Part shown: piece after piece, positions 43,570-52,597 of the stretch
How positions within the stretch are numbered: the stretch's first letter is position 1
Layout of the letters: each line of letters opens with the position of its first letter
NCBI GenBank assembly: GCA_012518215.1
Contig: JAAYSV010000046.1
Location: 1-64,000, forward strand
DNA length: 64,000 nt
Reading direction: 5' to 3'
Source of the DNA: Bacillota bacterium
GTDB taxonomy: Bacteria; Bacillota; Dethiobacteria; DTU022; PWGO01
Notes under the pieces: model-generated
What the model saw: the letters and a program-made list of their open reading frames with translations, nothing else
Told to the model about the DNA's origin: nothing
The model's database searches: none
Program-made: the position numbers and the translations under genes

Positions 43570-43617
43570 TTAGGCCCTTGACATCAATACTACCGTCTCA
43601 ACATGCGTTGAAGCGTC
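43570..43617 (-). pseudogene. C-terminal scrap of a gene, resembling an RlmD/TrmA-type end
   Basis: On the minus strand a frame of about 15 codons ends DASTHVETVVLMSRA followed by TAA; a stop lies only a few codons upstream. The HVETVVLMSR pattern is like the C-terminus of TrmA/RlmD-type RNA m5U methyltransferases. It has no start and no rest of the gene nearby. Identification rests on about ten residues, so it is weak. Confidence 0.3.
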
Positions 43618-43666
43618 ACCGATATGGAACACATGTCAGGTGGCAACCCCTCCGACATCCCGCAGG

Positions 43667-44392
43667 TCATTCCTGCCCGGCACGATCCCCTATACCGGTG
43701 ACAATTGGCGTCGGTACAAACCCAAGATGATCGGCGGCGACAAAAATATAACGTGTCCCGCCCAGTTTCCCTTCAAAGGCAAGCTTCCTGGCTTCGGCAT
43801 GCAAGTGGCCATATATACAGATCTTGACCCCGTAAGCATCCAGCAGCTCCGTGAATCCCGAAGGCTCTCTCTTGACATTGAAGGGGGGAAAGTGTAACGA
43901 CGCTATTATCTGCCGATATCCGCGATCATGAGCACTCTTCAACGACAACTCCAGCCTTTGCGTCTCGCGAAGATATATTTTCTGGTCTTCTTCGGGGTCA
44001 AAACGTGAATCCCCCGGGCAGATCCATCCCCTCGTTCCACAGATTGCCCACCCTTGAAAGTAATAATGATCGTTCTGTATGGCCCACATTCCAGACGGAA
44101 GGGCAGCCCGCACCCTGGAAATCGATTTCCACCAGTAGTCATGATTGCCCCGCACCAGTATCTTCTGACCCGGGAGAGCTGCAATCCAGTTCAGATCACC
44201 CCGGGCACCCTCGAGGTGCATGGCCCAGGAAATATCCCCGGGAATGATAACCAGATCATGATCTTTGATGTTGGACTGCCAGCCTTGCATGATCCTGTCC
44301 GGATGATCTTCCCACTCCGGTCCGAATATGTCCATCGGTTTGTTATCTTCTCCGGGGAGATGAAGATCGGCCAATGCCCATATCGTTGTCAT
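43667..44392 (-). CDS. Metallophosphoesterase (calcineurin-like)
   Basis: A 241-residue protein with the complete metal-binding set: ALADLHL, IPGDISW, VRGNHDYWW, ASLHFPP and IYGHLHA. These are the D-x-H, GD, GNHD and GH-L-H motifs of calcineurin-type phosphoesterases. It hydrolyses an unknown phosphoester in the cytoplasm. It is the first host gene after the junction and is intact. Confidence 0.9.
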   Translation of the reverse strand: MTTIWALADLHLPGEDNKPMDIFGPEWEDHPDRIMQGWQSNIKDHDLVIIPGDISWAMHLEGARGDLNWIAALPGQKILVRGNHDYWWKSISRVRAALPSGMWAIQNDHYYFQGWAICGTRGWICPGDSRFDPEEDQKIYLRETQRLELSLKSAHDRGYRQIIASLHFPPFNVKREPSGFTELLDAYGVKICIYGHLHAEARKLAFEGKLGGTRYIFVAADHLGFVPTPIVTGIGDRAGQE

Positions 44393-44435
44393 TTTTCACC
44401 ACTCCATATATAAATAATTTTTTTTATTTCAATAG

Positions 44436-44464
44436 TTCACATTTTCTGAAAAGTGTGATACAAT
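44436..44464 (+). promoter_or_regulatory. Promoter of the tetR gene with overlapping palindromic operator
   Basis: TTCACA (44436-44441) and TACAAT (44459-44464) are 17 bp apart. The spacer region 44437-44458 is an inverted repeat with half-sites TCACA-N-TTT and AAA-N-TGTGA (8 of 11 pairs). A repressor bound here would block the polymerase, so autoregulation by the TetR product is likely. Confidence 0.7.
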
Positions 44465-44603
44465 GAACAAAACTTCCCTTTCATAATCTTGGTAATGGCA
44501 TCAATATACATATTATATACTTTTTGTACGGAATTATTGCAACAACGGTGAATGCATTCCGCTCCAGCTGAATCCGACAAAGGGAAAAAAGGAGGTTTCC
44601 ACC

Positions 44604-45248
44604 TTGAGAGGAAAAGTTTATAAAAAAAGACCCTACCTTAGAAGCCGCATCACCCAGCAACTGATCATCGAGACCGCAGAGAAAGTATTTCTGGAATACG
44701 GGTACCACAAAGCCACAATAACCAGAATCAGTCAGGAGGCAAATGTGGGATACGGTACTGTTTACAGCCATTTTCGCGGAAAAGAAGATCTCATGAACAG
44801 GGTTGTTGATCGGGCCATGGAAAATTTCAACAGCTTGCTCAACATTGACAAGCCCATCAACAATCTGGAAGACCTGAAAGAAACTTTCCGGGATAAAATC
44901 CACGCCACCCTGGTCATGGCCGATGCCCGGCGCCCCCTTTTCAAAGTGCTGCAGAAATCACTGGGGCAATCCGATGCCGTATTTGAACACTGGGACAAAA
45001 TCATCGATCACTTCATCGCTCGCATCAAGAGGGACCTTGAAAAAGGGAGGGAAATTGGCCTGGTATCCCGCAACCTGGACCTGCAATTGTCAGCCAAGGC
45101 AATTATCCTGATGCTGGAAAGTTTCCTGTGGGAGATTGTACATGACCGGGAATCCGAACTGGACCCGCTGACCGATACCCTGACAGAGCTGTTTATCCAG
45201 GGGCTGTCTGAACGGGAGAAATCGCCCCTGTTCAAGATATTGAGTTAG
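44604..45248 (+). CDS. TetR-family transcriptional regulator
   Basis: A 214-residue protein with a TTG start eight bases after GGAGG. The N-terminal helix-turn-helix (residues ~15-60) shows IIETAEKVFLEYGYHKATIT, TVYSHFRGKEDLM. The C-terminal ligand-binding domain (FRDKIHATLVMADARRPLFK) is of the common all-helical type. No target gene is coded beside it, except that it diverges from the metallophosphoesterase. Its promoter holds a palindrome. Confidence 0.93.
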   Translation: MRGKVYKKRPYLRSRITQQLIIETAEKVFLEYGYHKATITRISQEANVGYGTVYSHFRGKEDLMNRVVDRAMENFNSLLNIDKPINNLEDLKETFRDKIHATLVMADARRPLFKVLQKSLGQSDAVFEHWDKIIDHFIARIKRDLEKGREIGLVSRNLDLQLSAKAIILMLESFLWEIVHDRESELDPLTDTLTELFIQGLSEREKSPLFKILS

Positions 45249-45820
45249 AAAGAGAGTACCCTTTCCTCGGTGACGATGGCGTCAACACGGCGATCCCAGG
45301 GATCCACCGGTACCTGTTCCACTATCTGGTGATCAAAAACCGTGGCCACGAGTGGGGTGTTTTCCTGCAGCCGCTCAAAAAATCGATCATAGTAACCGCC
45401 CCCGTAACCGAGCCTGTTCCCTGACAGGTCAAAAGCCACCCCGGGTACAATTACCATATCGATCAAACGGGGTTCCACAGGGCGCAATTTTTCGGGCGGG
45501 GGCTCGGGGATCCCGTATTCCCCGGGAACAAGATCATCATCCCAATTCAACAAAAGGGATGGAATAAGTTCTCTTTTTTCTTTTATGGTTCGCGGCACCA
45601 GTACCTTTTTGTGCAATTCCATACTTCTTTCCGCCAGATAACGGGTGTCCACTTCATTCCTGAAGGGAACGAAGAACATGATCGTCTCTGCTTTTCGGTA
45701 AGCCTCCAGTCCTACAAAATTTTCGGTGATGGCCAGACTTTTTTCCCTGATCTCGGCAGCCGTGAATAGATCCCTGATTTTCAGAATTTTGCGTCGCAAT
45801 TGCTTCTTTTCCTGCGGCAA
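45245..45820 (-). CDS. 5-formyltetrahydrofolate cyclo-ligase
   Basis: A 191-residue protein; I choose TTG 45820 after AAAGGAG because the longer frame has no site and runs into the upstream gap. It shows LRRKILKIRD at the start, then VPRTI, VPGVAFDLSGNRLGYGGGYYDRFF and DPWDRRVDAIVTEERV, the usual fold and substrate-binding loops. It converts 5-formyl-THF to methenyl-THF in C1 metabolism. The stop overlaps the tetR stop region by 4 bp (convergent). Confidence 0.93.
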   Translation of the reverse strand: MPQEKKQLRRKILKIRDLFTAAEIREKSLAITENFVGLEAYRKAETIMFFVPFRNEVDTRYLAERSMELHKKVLVPRTIKEKRELIPSLLLNWDDDLVPGEYGIPEPPPEKLRPVEPRLIDMVIVPGVAFDLSGNRLGYGGGYYDRFFERLQENTPLVATVFDHQIVEQVPVDPWDRRVDAIVTEERVLSF

Positions 45821-46006
45821 CGGTTCCACTCCTTTCCTGGATAAAGACAATATACCATATTTTATCTTGTCGGCTTCCATGGGCAACCTTGGTTGCCCTG
45901 TTGTTCGTAAAGTTACAAATTGTCAACCCCGGCAATGGTATGCTTTGAATTCGCGTAGCCGGAACCCGACCCTTGCTGCATGAAGAGGGCGATGGCAAGG
46001 ACCGGA

Positions 46007-47467
46007 TCAGTAGGAACGCGCAAAATAAACCCGGTAACGCGCTTCCTCCCCGCAACAGAGGCAGGTGCGAGGTCCATCCCCGTTGTCCTGTTCGGCAATG
46101 ATACACCTGATCGTCGCCCCGGTCTCTTCCTTGATACACTCCTCGCATGATTCCTTGCCGCACCATCCGCTCAGGACGAACCCCCTGCTGTCTGCCATAT
46201 GGGTCTGGAATTGTTCATAATCGTCCATGGTAACCGTATGCTCGGAAAGGAAAGCCCGGGCCCGGCGGTACATATCGCCCTGTATTTCTTTCAGAAGTTC
46301 CGGCACCCTGGCGGGAACATCTTCGAAAGGAATTTCTTCCCGCCCGCCCGTGTCCCTGCGTACGGCAATCACCCTCCCATTCCTGATGTCCCGGGGACCG
46401 AGTTCAATGCGCAAGGGAACCCCCTTCATCTCCCATTCGTTGAATTTCCACCCGGGGGAATAACCTTCGCGGTCATCCACCTTGAGGCGCACGATATTTT
46501 CCAGCTTTGCCGCAATATTGCCGACTTCCGCCAGGACTGTTTCCCGATCCTTTTTGGTGATGATGGGGATGATCACGGCCTGCAGCGGGGCAATCGCCGG
46601 GGGAAGAACCAGTCCCCGGTCATCTCCATGGACCATGATCACGGCACCGATGAGCCGCGTCGACACCCCCCATGAAGTCTGCCAGACATATTTGAGCTGA
46701 TCATCCATATCCATGAAAGTGATGTCAAATACACGTGCAAAATGCTGGCCCAGATTGTGCGAGGTTCCGGCCTGCAGCGCTTTGCCATCGCTCATCAGTG
46801 CTTCCACCGTGTAAGTATGCAGGGCGCCGGCAAATTTTTCCTTCTCCGTTTTCTGGCCGGTGTACACGGGAATGGCCAGTTCATCTTCGATGAATTCACG
46901 GTAAACATCCAACATCTTCAAGGCTTCGTCTTCTGCTTCCTCTTCCGCGCGGTGACAGGTATGACCCTCCTGCCACAAGAACTCGGATGTGCGCAAGAAG
47001 GGACGGGTTGATTTTTCCCAGCGGACGACATTGCACCACTGGTTGATCAGGACCGGCAGATCCCGCCATGACTGGATCCACCGGGAATACATGTTACAGA
47101 TGATTGCTTCGGAAGTCGGCCTGATAAAAAGCGGTTCGGCGAGTTCCTCGTCCCCGCCCCGGGTTACCCAGGCCACCTCGGGGGCAAAGCCCTCGACATG
47201 ATCGGCCTCCTTCTGCAGGAGATTCCGGGGTATGAACAGGGGAAAATAGGCATTTTCGTGCCCGGTGTCCTTGATACGCCGATCGAGCAACCTCTGGATA
47301 TTCTCCCAGATTGCATAGCCGTAAGGACGGATGACCATGCATCCCTTCACCGGTGCATAATCCATCAACTCGGCCTTGAGGATAATATCAACATACCACT
47401 GGGAGTAATCCTCGGACTGCGAGGTGATTTCTTTTACAAATTCCTTCTCTACGTTTTTGTCAACCAT
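46007..47467 (-). CDS. proS: Prolyl-tRNA synthetase, short archaeal/eukaryotic type
   Basis: A 486-residue class II synthetase. RPTSEAIICNMYSRWI is motif 2-like, RPFLRTSEFLWQEGHTCH the pair of motifs around the active site, and VMVHGDDRGLVLPPAIAPLQ the motif 3 region. The C-terminus holds a zinc-binding stretch (CGKESCEECIKEE, then CLCCGEE). The length and lack of an editing insertion define the short ProS type found in many bacteria. It charges tRNA-Pro. GGAGG precedes ATG 47467. Confidence 0.95.
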   Translation of the reverse strand: MVDKNVEKEFVKEITSQSEDYSQWYVDIILKAELMDYAPVKGCMVIRPYGYAIWENIQRLLDRRIKDTGHENAYFPLFIPRNLLQKEADHVEGFAPEVAWVTRGGDEELAEPLFIRPTSEAIICNMYSRWIQSWRDLPVLINQWCNVVRWEKSTRPFLRTSEFLWQEGHTCHRAEEEAEDEALKMLDVYREFIEDELAIPVYTGQKTEKEKFAGALHTYTVEALMSDGKALQAGTSHNLGQHFARVFDITFMDMDDQLKYVWQTSWGVSTRLIGAVIMVHGDDRGLVLPPAIAPLQAVIIPIITKKDRETVLAEVGNIAAKLENIVRLKVDDREGYSPGWKFNEWEMKGVPLRIELGPRDIRNGRVIAVRRDTGGREEIPFEDVPARVPELLKEIQGDMYRRARAFLSEHTVTMDDYEQFQTHMADSRGFVLSGWCGKESCEECIKEETGATIRCIIAEQDNGDGPRTCLCCGEEARYRVYFARSY

Positions 47468-47567
47468 CACTCTTCCTCCCCATCGCCCCGCCGCCCTTTC
47501 GTTGAACGGCGGTCTGCAATTTTTTCAAATTGAAGGCTTAACGGGCAGACCACCCGCTTCGGTTCCG

Positions 47568-48872
47568 TTATTCTATCTTTTCTATTATGGAAACGGCATG
47601 GTTTTCATCGCGGAGGTGTTCGCGGAGGCATCTGTTGGCTTCTTCCGCCGTTACCTCCTTCAACAGTTCCGGATAGGCAAAGAAATCCAACCCCCTGAAA
47701 CGATATGCCAGGAAGTTGTTGGCGATATATTCAAGAGAATTGAAACGGCGCATGAAATTGCCCAGCTTGGCCCTTGCCAGCCGTTCCACCTGTTCACGGC
47801 CAAAGCCTTCTGCCTTCGTCTTCTCTATCCCTTCCATGATGCGGCTGTAAAGCAGTTCGGGATCCCTGGTTTCAGCACTGATTATCGTGTAAGCATAGTT
47901 TTTGTCCATCACGTACCCCGCTTCGAACTGGTCATTGATAAGGCCTTCCTCGTAAAGCTCGTTGTAAAAGGGCTCGCTTTCGGCAAAGATTATATCCATG
48001 ACCAGATCGTTGACGATCTCATGTTTCAACGCCTCTCTTGCCGGTAGAGACTCCGGGGATCTGTCCTTGAAGCCGATATTGATAAGCGGCTCGGCCACGA
48101 CCATGGATTGCACCACCCGGCGCCTGTTGATTTCCGACGGTTCCCGCGGATAACTGCGTCTGATCTTGCCGAGCGGGCTGTAATCACGGGCCATGTAATT
48201 GCGAGCTACCTGCCGCCCGATCTCATCGGGATCGATCCCCCCGCCGACAACGAAAAGGGCCATGTTTTCGGGATGGTAAAATGTGTGGTAACAACGGTAA
48301 AGAACTTCCGGTGTGATGCGGCTGATACTTTCCACCGTGCCGGCGATATCTATCTTGACCGGATGTTCACGGTAGAGCGCATCCAGAAGGTTGAAGAAAA
48401 TACGCCACTGGGGATTGTCATCGTACATACGTATTTCCTGCGCAATAATCCCCTGTTCTTTCCGGACCGACTCTTCGGTAAAATAAGGGTCCTGAACAAA
48501 GTCCAACAGCAATTCAAGGCTGTCAGCAAAGTTCTGGGTGCTGGAGAACAGATACGCCGTCTGTGTAAAAGAGGTGAAGGCGTTGGCCTGCGCCCCCAGT
48601 GCCGCAAATCGATGAAAGACATCACCCCGGTCATCCTCGAACAATTTATGTTCCAGGAAGTGTGCCACGCCATCGGGAATTTCGACGTATTCATCCCTCC
48701 CGTTGACCATGAAGCGATGATCGATGGAACCGAAAGAGGTGGCCAGAACAGCATAACCCTTTTGGTACCCCTTCTTGGGCAGAATATACAGGTTCAGGCC
48801 GGGAGGAACCTCCCCGTGGTAAACCTGTTCCTTGAGCAGATCGTTGCGTAAAATGGTCCAATCAGGAATCAT
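47568..48872 (-). CDS. M16-family zinc peptidase (YmfH-like, active half)
   Basis: A 434-residue protein. ATG 48872 follows GGAGG; the longer frame overlaps the upstream gene. VAHFLEHKLFED gives the inverted HxxEH zinc motif, with a downstream Glu region (QGIIAQEIRMYDDNP). It has the M16B fold. It follows the other M16 gene with an 11-bp overlap; the two are a YmfF/YmfH-like pair in Firmicutes. Confidence 0.92.
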   Translation of the reverse strand: MIPDWTILRNDLLKEQVYHGEVPPGLNLYILPKKGYQKGYAVLATSFGSIDHRFMVNGRDEYVEIPDGVAHFLEHKLFEDDRGDVFHRFAALGAQANAFTSFTQTAYLFSSTQNFADSLELLLDFVQDPYFTEESVRKEQGIIAQEIRMYDDNPQWRIFFNLLDALYREHPVKIDIAGTVESISRITPEVLYRCYHTFYHPENMALFVVGGGIDPDEIGRQVARNYMARDYSPLGKIRRSYPREPSEINRRRVVQSMVVAEPLINIGFKDRSPESLPAREALKHEIVNDLVMDIIFAESEPFYNELYEEGLINDQFEAGYVMDKNYAYTIISAETRDPELLYSRIMEGIEKTKAEGFGREQVERLARAKLGNFMRRFNSLEYIANNFLAYRFRGLDFFAYPELLKEVTAEEANRCLREHLRDENHAVSIIEKIE

Positions 48873-50160
48873 GGCCTTTCTCCTCCCCTCCGTCACCGTG
48901 CAAGAAGTAGACGGTGTCCAACCTAACTCTTCGGGCCGCGGCGACGACTTCTTCCATTGTAACCTGTTGTATTTTTTCGATCACTTCATCAAGCCCCCGG
49001 TGCCGCCCACCTATATCGGCATCAAGATGGAAATTGATGATATTGCCCGGATGGTCGGCCTGGGATCGCAGCTGGTTTATAAAACCGATGCGCGTATTCT
49101 CCATCTCATCCCGGGTGATTTCACCATCGGCAATGGCTTCAGTCTGTGCCTGTATAATCTCCAGGGACTTGCAGTAGTGCACAGGATCTATACCGGCGGC
49201 AATGATCATGATCCCTTTGTGCTTCTCCAATCGCGAGAAAACAAAATAGGCCAGGCTTGCTTTTTCCCTTACGTTCTGAAACAGCTTCGAGTGGGGGAAA
49301 ACGCCAAGGATGCCGTTGTAAAAAGCCAGGGGATAGTAAAGTTCATGGTCAAGGGTAATGTTGGTACGATAGCCAAGAACGAGCTGGGCCTGATTTACAG
49401 GCATCAACTCCTCCCTGACAAGAACCTCCCGGCCATTGCCCGAAATCTCCGTGGGAGGCAATTCCCTGGGTGTCGTTTCCCGGGCAAATGAAAAGGTGTC
49501 GGCAACTATTTCCTCGATCTTCTCCCGGTCGCGTAGCCCAACCATGTAAAGATCAATCGGGTTCTCAACGAGTAATTCGCGGGAATAGCGATAAAGGCCC
49601 CGGGGTTCAATCGACGTCAATCCCCCCACGTAGCCCAGTTTGTATATTCCAAACCGCTCATGACTGCACATCTCCTGGATACAGCGTTCCAGCGCATAGG
49701 CAGTTTTGTTGTTGATCAGGCTTTTGATCTCCTGTCCCAGTTGGACCTTCTCCTGCTCGACATATGCAGACCGGAACCCGCCCTCTTCAACCAGCGGTTC
49801 ACTCAGGATGCTTCTTAATATGTCCAGCCCCCTTCGCAAATGATTGTCCTCTTCCAGATAACCGGGGTGAACCATATCCAGCGAAATCTCCACCAGCTGG
49901 CGTTCCCCCTTCTTTCCCACACTGGTGGAAAGTTCAGCCCCGTACAGGTTCTCAAGCTCCCGCTGCAGGCAGATTGTCTCGGGATACCTTTGTGTTCCCC
50001 TTTTCAATACCGATGGCAACAGGGCAGTCCCGGTGGCCAGTTCCTTCCTGAGTTCCTGATGAATGTACATCTTCATGGTCACCGTTTTGAATTTGTCGGT
50101 GGGCAACCAGAAGAAACGTATGCCGTTGGCAAGTTCATTGACGATCGGCTTTCCAAACAA
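48862..50160 (-). CDS. M16-family peptidase homologue (YmfF-like, lacks HxxEH)
   Basis: A 432-residue protein of the M16 fold (VLKRGTQRYPETICLQRELE, YPLAFYNGILGVFPHSKLFQ). The zinc motif is absent, so it is likely the non-catalytic partner of the next peptidase, as is known for this pair. It overlaps the next gene and lies downstream of the membrane protein with about 100 bp in between. Confidence 0.88.
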   Translation of the reverse strand: MFGKPIVNELANGIRFFWLPTDKFKTVTMKMYIHQELRKELATGTALLPSVLKRGTQRYPETICLQRELENLYGAELSTSVGKKGERQLVEISLDMVHPGYLEEDNHLRRGLDILRSILSEPLVEEGGFRSAYVEQEKVQLGQEIKSLINNKTAYALERCIQEMCSHERFGIYKLGYVGGLTSIEPRGLYRYSRELLVENPIDLYMVGLRDREKIEEIVADTFSFARETTPRELPPTEISGNGREVLVREELMPVNQAQLVLGYRTNITLDHELYYPLAFYNGILGVFPHSKLFQNVREKASLAYFVFSRLEKHKGIMIIAAGIDPVHYCKSLEIIQAQTEAIADGEITRDEMENTRIGFINQLRSQADHPGNIINFHLDADIGGRHRGLDEVIEKIQQVTMEEVVAAARRVRLDTVYFLHGDGGEEKGHDS

Positions 50161-50260
50161 GTCTACACCCTCCCCACTGCTTTCAGTCAGTTTATAATGA
50201 TACCAAGGATCTTAATTTCCATAAACAGTACCATATTTCCTGCTTGTACCTCCTTTTCTC

Positions 50261-52597
50261 TCAATCTGGAACCGGGCTTTCATCTATTTCTTCCCCCCGA
50301 CAGTTGCCGATATCCAGATAATACACCAGCAACGGCGGCACGCCAAAAAGAAGGGTCATCGCGGCAGCCACCACCCCGGAATCATTGAACAGAAGGGCAG
50401 CCATGCTGCCGGCAACGATGGCCATGATCCCTGTAAAAAGATAACGGTTTCTTTCTTTCAATATCTTTATCCTTCCTACAGGATAATAGAAAAGGAGCGC
50501 CATCAGGCCCATGAAAGCAACCAGCGCATAGGACCAGACAGAATAACGGAACAACCTCATGTTCATGGCCAGTTTGCGGCCCAGAATCCCCTGTATCCCG
50601 GCCAGGTTTCCGCGGCTCCACATTTCACAGAATGACTGCATGTGCCAATGCAGACCCGGCCCCCGGAGGTAGTTGAAAACCCAGAACAAAATGATAGTCA
50701 GGGCGGAAATGGCGACAAGGAAAACCGGACTTGCTTTGAATTTCCCGGTCTTGCCGATAATGCCGCTGACAGCCAGGGCGAAAGCAACCGCCGCAGCCAG
50801 GGTGCCTCCCACATTGGCACCGTACGACGGGGAGGCCAGCAGGAAGATGATTCCGATGTAATAGAGGGTCACGGGGATGATGATGGGAGATACAACCGGG
50901 ACCCCCCGGATTCGCGGTTCTTCGCCACTTCCTTTTTCTGCAGGGGATCTCTTCCCCATGCCGGTTGCCATTGAGCGGGACTTCAAGATTTCGAGCAGGG
51001 CCATGGTTCCCAGTATGGTCGACCCGATCATGGCGCCCATGTATTCATTTCCTATCCCGTAGAAGCGGGCCCCGGCAACAGGGTCGTAGCCCAGAAAAGA
51101 ATATTGTTGCCAGGTAGCCCCACCGATCAGGTCGGCAACGAGTAGCAATGATGTGCAGGAACCCAGTACCGCCCAGAAAACATATTTTCCGGAAGGCAGC
51201 ATTTTCAACAGGTTTGCCAATCCCAGAAGGATCCCGTTGCAGGCAATGACCAGCATGGCCGTCGTCCATACGGAACCGGGGGGAAACCCCCGGAATGCCG
51301 CCAGCAGAAGCAGGGTCACGGGAAAGATCATTGCCCCCTCGACAAGGACAACGATTGCTTTTTTGAATTTCATCACAAAACCGGAGATCAGGGCCAGGGC
51401 ACCGGCAAGGAGAGTCAATGTAAGATAGACGAGATACCCCTTCAGCAGCGCCTGCCTCTGTTCGTATACAGGTGCTATGCGTTCGGCCATCATGATCATG
51501 TGTTCGCGTGGCTGCATATGGGAGATGCTGTGTAGAGGAAACCCGGCGATATGGGGCGGGATTTCCTTTATGCCGAGATGTTCCAGTATTGTAGCCGGAA
51601 TGTCAATGTTGGCCACCAACCCCCCGCGTCTGGTCGTGGGACCGGTCAACACCCCGGGATCAAATCTCCCCCCGGCAACTATCAGGGGGGTCAGCTGCCG
51701 CCCCCCGTTGAGGTACTGCAGCGGAGGCGAGGGGGAAACCATCATAACAAGAAAATCGGGACCGACCCGGTCCATGTAATTGCCCAGGAATCTGTCCAGT
51801 TCCGTGAAAGCCAGATGCATCAGATCCTGCACACGTGCCGGCAAATAGTTGTTTCTATCTTCGTCTATCCTGGTCATGTCTCCCCAGTCCACAACTACCA
51901 GGGAAACATCCTCAAGAGAGGATGTGACTGCTCTGGCAAGGGCCTCCACATCGGTACGGCGGCCGTACGGGAATGCGGGATCCTCGATGAGCATTCTTTC
52001 ACTTACATCGCCGACCGCTACCAGGCCACGTCGGTCCATGGCCGCGAGAACTCCCGGCCTCCGTACAATATCCGTGTCGGCATTGCCGAAAACGGCAATT
52101 TTCTTTCCGTGGCATGCCATCACATCGCCCAGGGCGCCCGGAACCACTTCATACCCCCTCGCTTCATTGGCCTTTCCAAGCTCCGGCAGGGAAAGGGTGA
52201 ACACTTCTGCGGAGGGTTCCTCGCCCATGTAACGATAATACACGGTGGAAGCCGGTTGCCCGTTGAACTCCTCACCTCCGGTGAAAGAAAGCCTGGCGCT
52301 GCTGCCAGCCACCGCCCTGTTGCCGGTACCGATGCTCAGGTAGCCGCTTTCACTGCCGACACGCCCACCCTTGACATTGAGAAGCCCCAGCCCACCCCGA
52401 TCAATCAGTTCATTCAGCGCCGGGCCCGCATGATCGATGAGGTCTTCCACCGTCAGACGATCCACGATCAGCAGCAGCACTTTTTGCTCGTGATCCCTGT
52501 CTTGAGCATGGCCGGAAGCGGGCGAAGCCACGAGGATGGTGAAAATAATCAACAGCGATGAGATGAGATATTGCGCAAGTTTTGACATGGTTTTCAT
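50261..52597 (-). CDS. Membrane protein with alkaline-phosphatase-like extracellular domain
   Basis: A 778-residue protein. Residues 5-25 are a signal/anchor segment. Residues ~40-365 have a phosphatase-superfamily look (KVLLLIVDRLTVEDL and ESGYLSIGTGNRA at the nucleophile position), though several metal ligands are not clear. From ~390 there are about ten hydrophobic helices. It starts inside the glycosyltransferase stop (ATGA overlap), so it may act in envelope sugar or lipid work. Substrate unknown. Confidence 0.75.
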   Translation of the reverse strand: MKTMSKLAQYLISSLLIIFTILVASPASGHAQDRDHEQKVLLLIVDRLTVEDLIDHAGPALNELIDRGGLGLLNVKGGRVGSESGYLSIGTGNRAVAGSSARLSFTGGEEFNGQPASTVYYRYMGEEPSAEVFTLSLPELGKANEARGYEVVPGALGDVMACHGKKIAVFGNADTDIVRRPGVLAAMDRRGLVAVGDVSERMLIEDPAFPYGRRTDVEALARAVTSSLEDVSLVVVDWGDMTRIDEDRNNYLPARVQDLMHLAFTELDRFLGNYMDRVGPDFLVMMVSPSPPLQYLNGGRQLTPLIVAGGRFDPGVLTGPTTRRGGLVANIDIPATILEHLGIKEIPPHIAGFPLHSISHMQPREHMIMMAERIAPVYEQRQALLKGYLVYLTLTLLAGALALISGFVMKFKKAIVVLVEGAMIFPVTLLLLAAFRGFPPGSVWTTAMLVIACNGILLGLANLLKMLPSGKYVFWAVLGSCTSLLLVADLIGGATWQQYSFLGYDPVAGARFYGIGNEYMGAMIGSTILGTMALLEILKSRSMATGMGKRSPAEKGSGEEPRIRGVPVVSPIIIPVTLYYIGIIFLLASPSYGANVGGTLAAAVAFALAVSGIIGKTGKFKASPVFLVAISALTIILFWVFNYLRGPGLHWHMQSFCEMWSRGNLAGIQGILGRKLAMNMRLFRYSVWSYALVAFMGLMALLFYYPVGRIKILKERNRYLFTGIMAIVAGSMAALLFNDSGVVAAAMTLLFGVPPLLVYYLDIGNCRGEEIDESPVPD

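Larger units (their letters stand above)
43281..43666. other. Junction region without genes
   Basis: No convincing gene of useful length. It holds three TCTAAAT(T/C)GACCACT repeats, a strong hairpin, and a short coding remnant. A degenerate further repeat (TGACCACAC) is near 43338. The AT-rich first part may hold the promoter of the 584-residue gene, but I see no clean -35/-10 pair. Confidence 0.6.

Noticed and set aside
43570-43617. RlmD remnant as proof that the prophage split this gene
   Set aside because: The remnant reads towards the element with its 3' end, so its missing 5' part should lie on the metallophosphoesterase side; insertion of this element alone would not remove it.
43640-44413. 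Plus-strand frames across the metallophosphoesterase
   Set aside because: The minus-strand gene has all metal-binding motifs; the opposite frames do not look like proteins.
51551-52561. Long plus-strand reading frame (336 codons) opposite the membrane protein
   Set aside because: It mirrors a well-supported minus-strand gene, has no ribosome-binding site and no recognisable protein pattern. Similar shadows at 47424-48047, 48108-48851, 52993-53595, 54474-55124 and 56827-57507 were dropped for the same reason.
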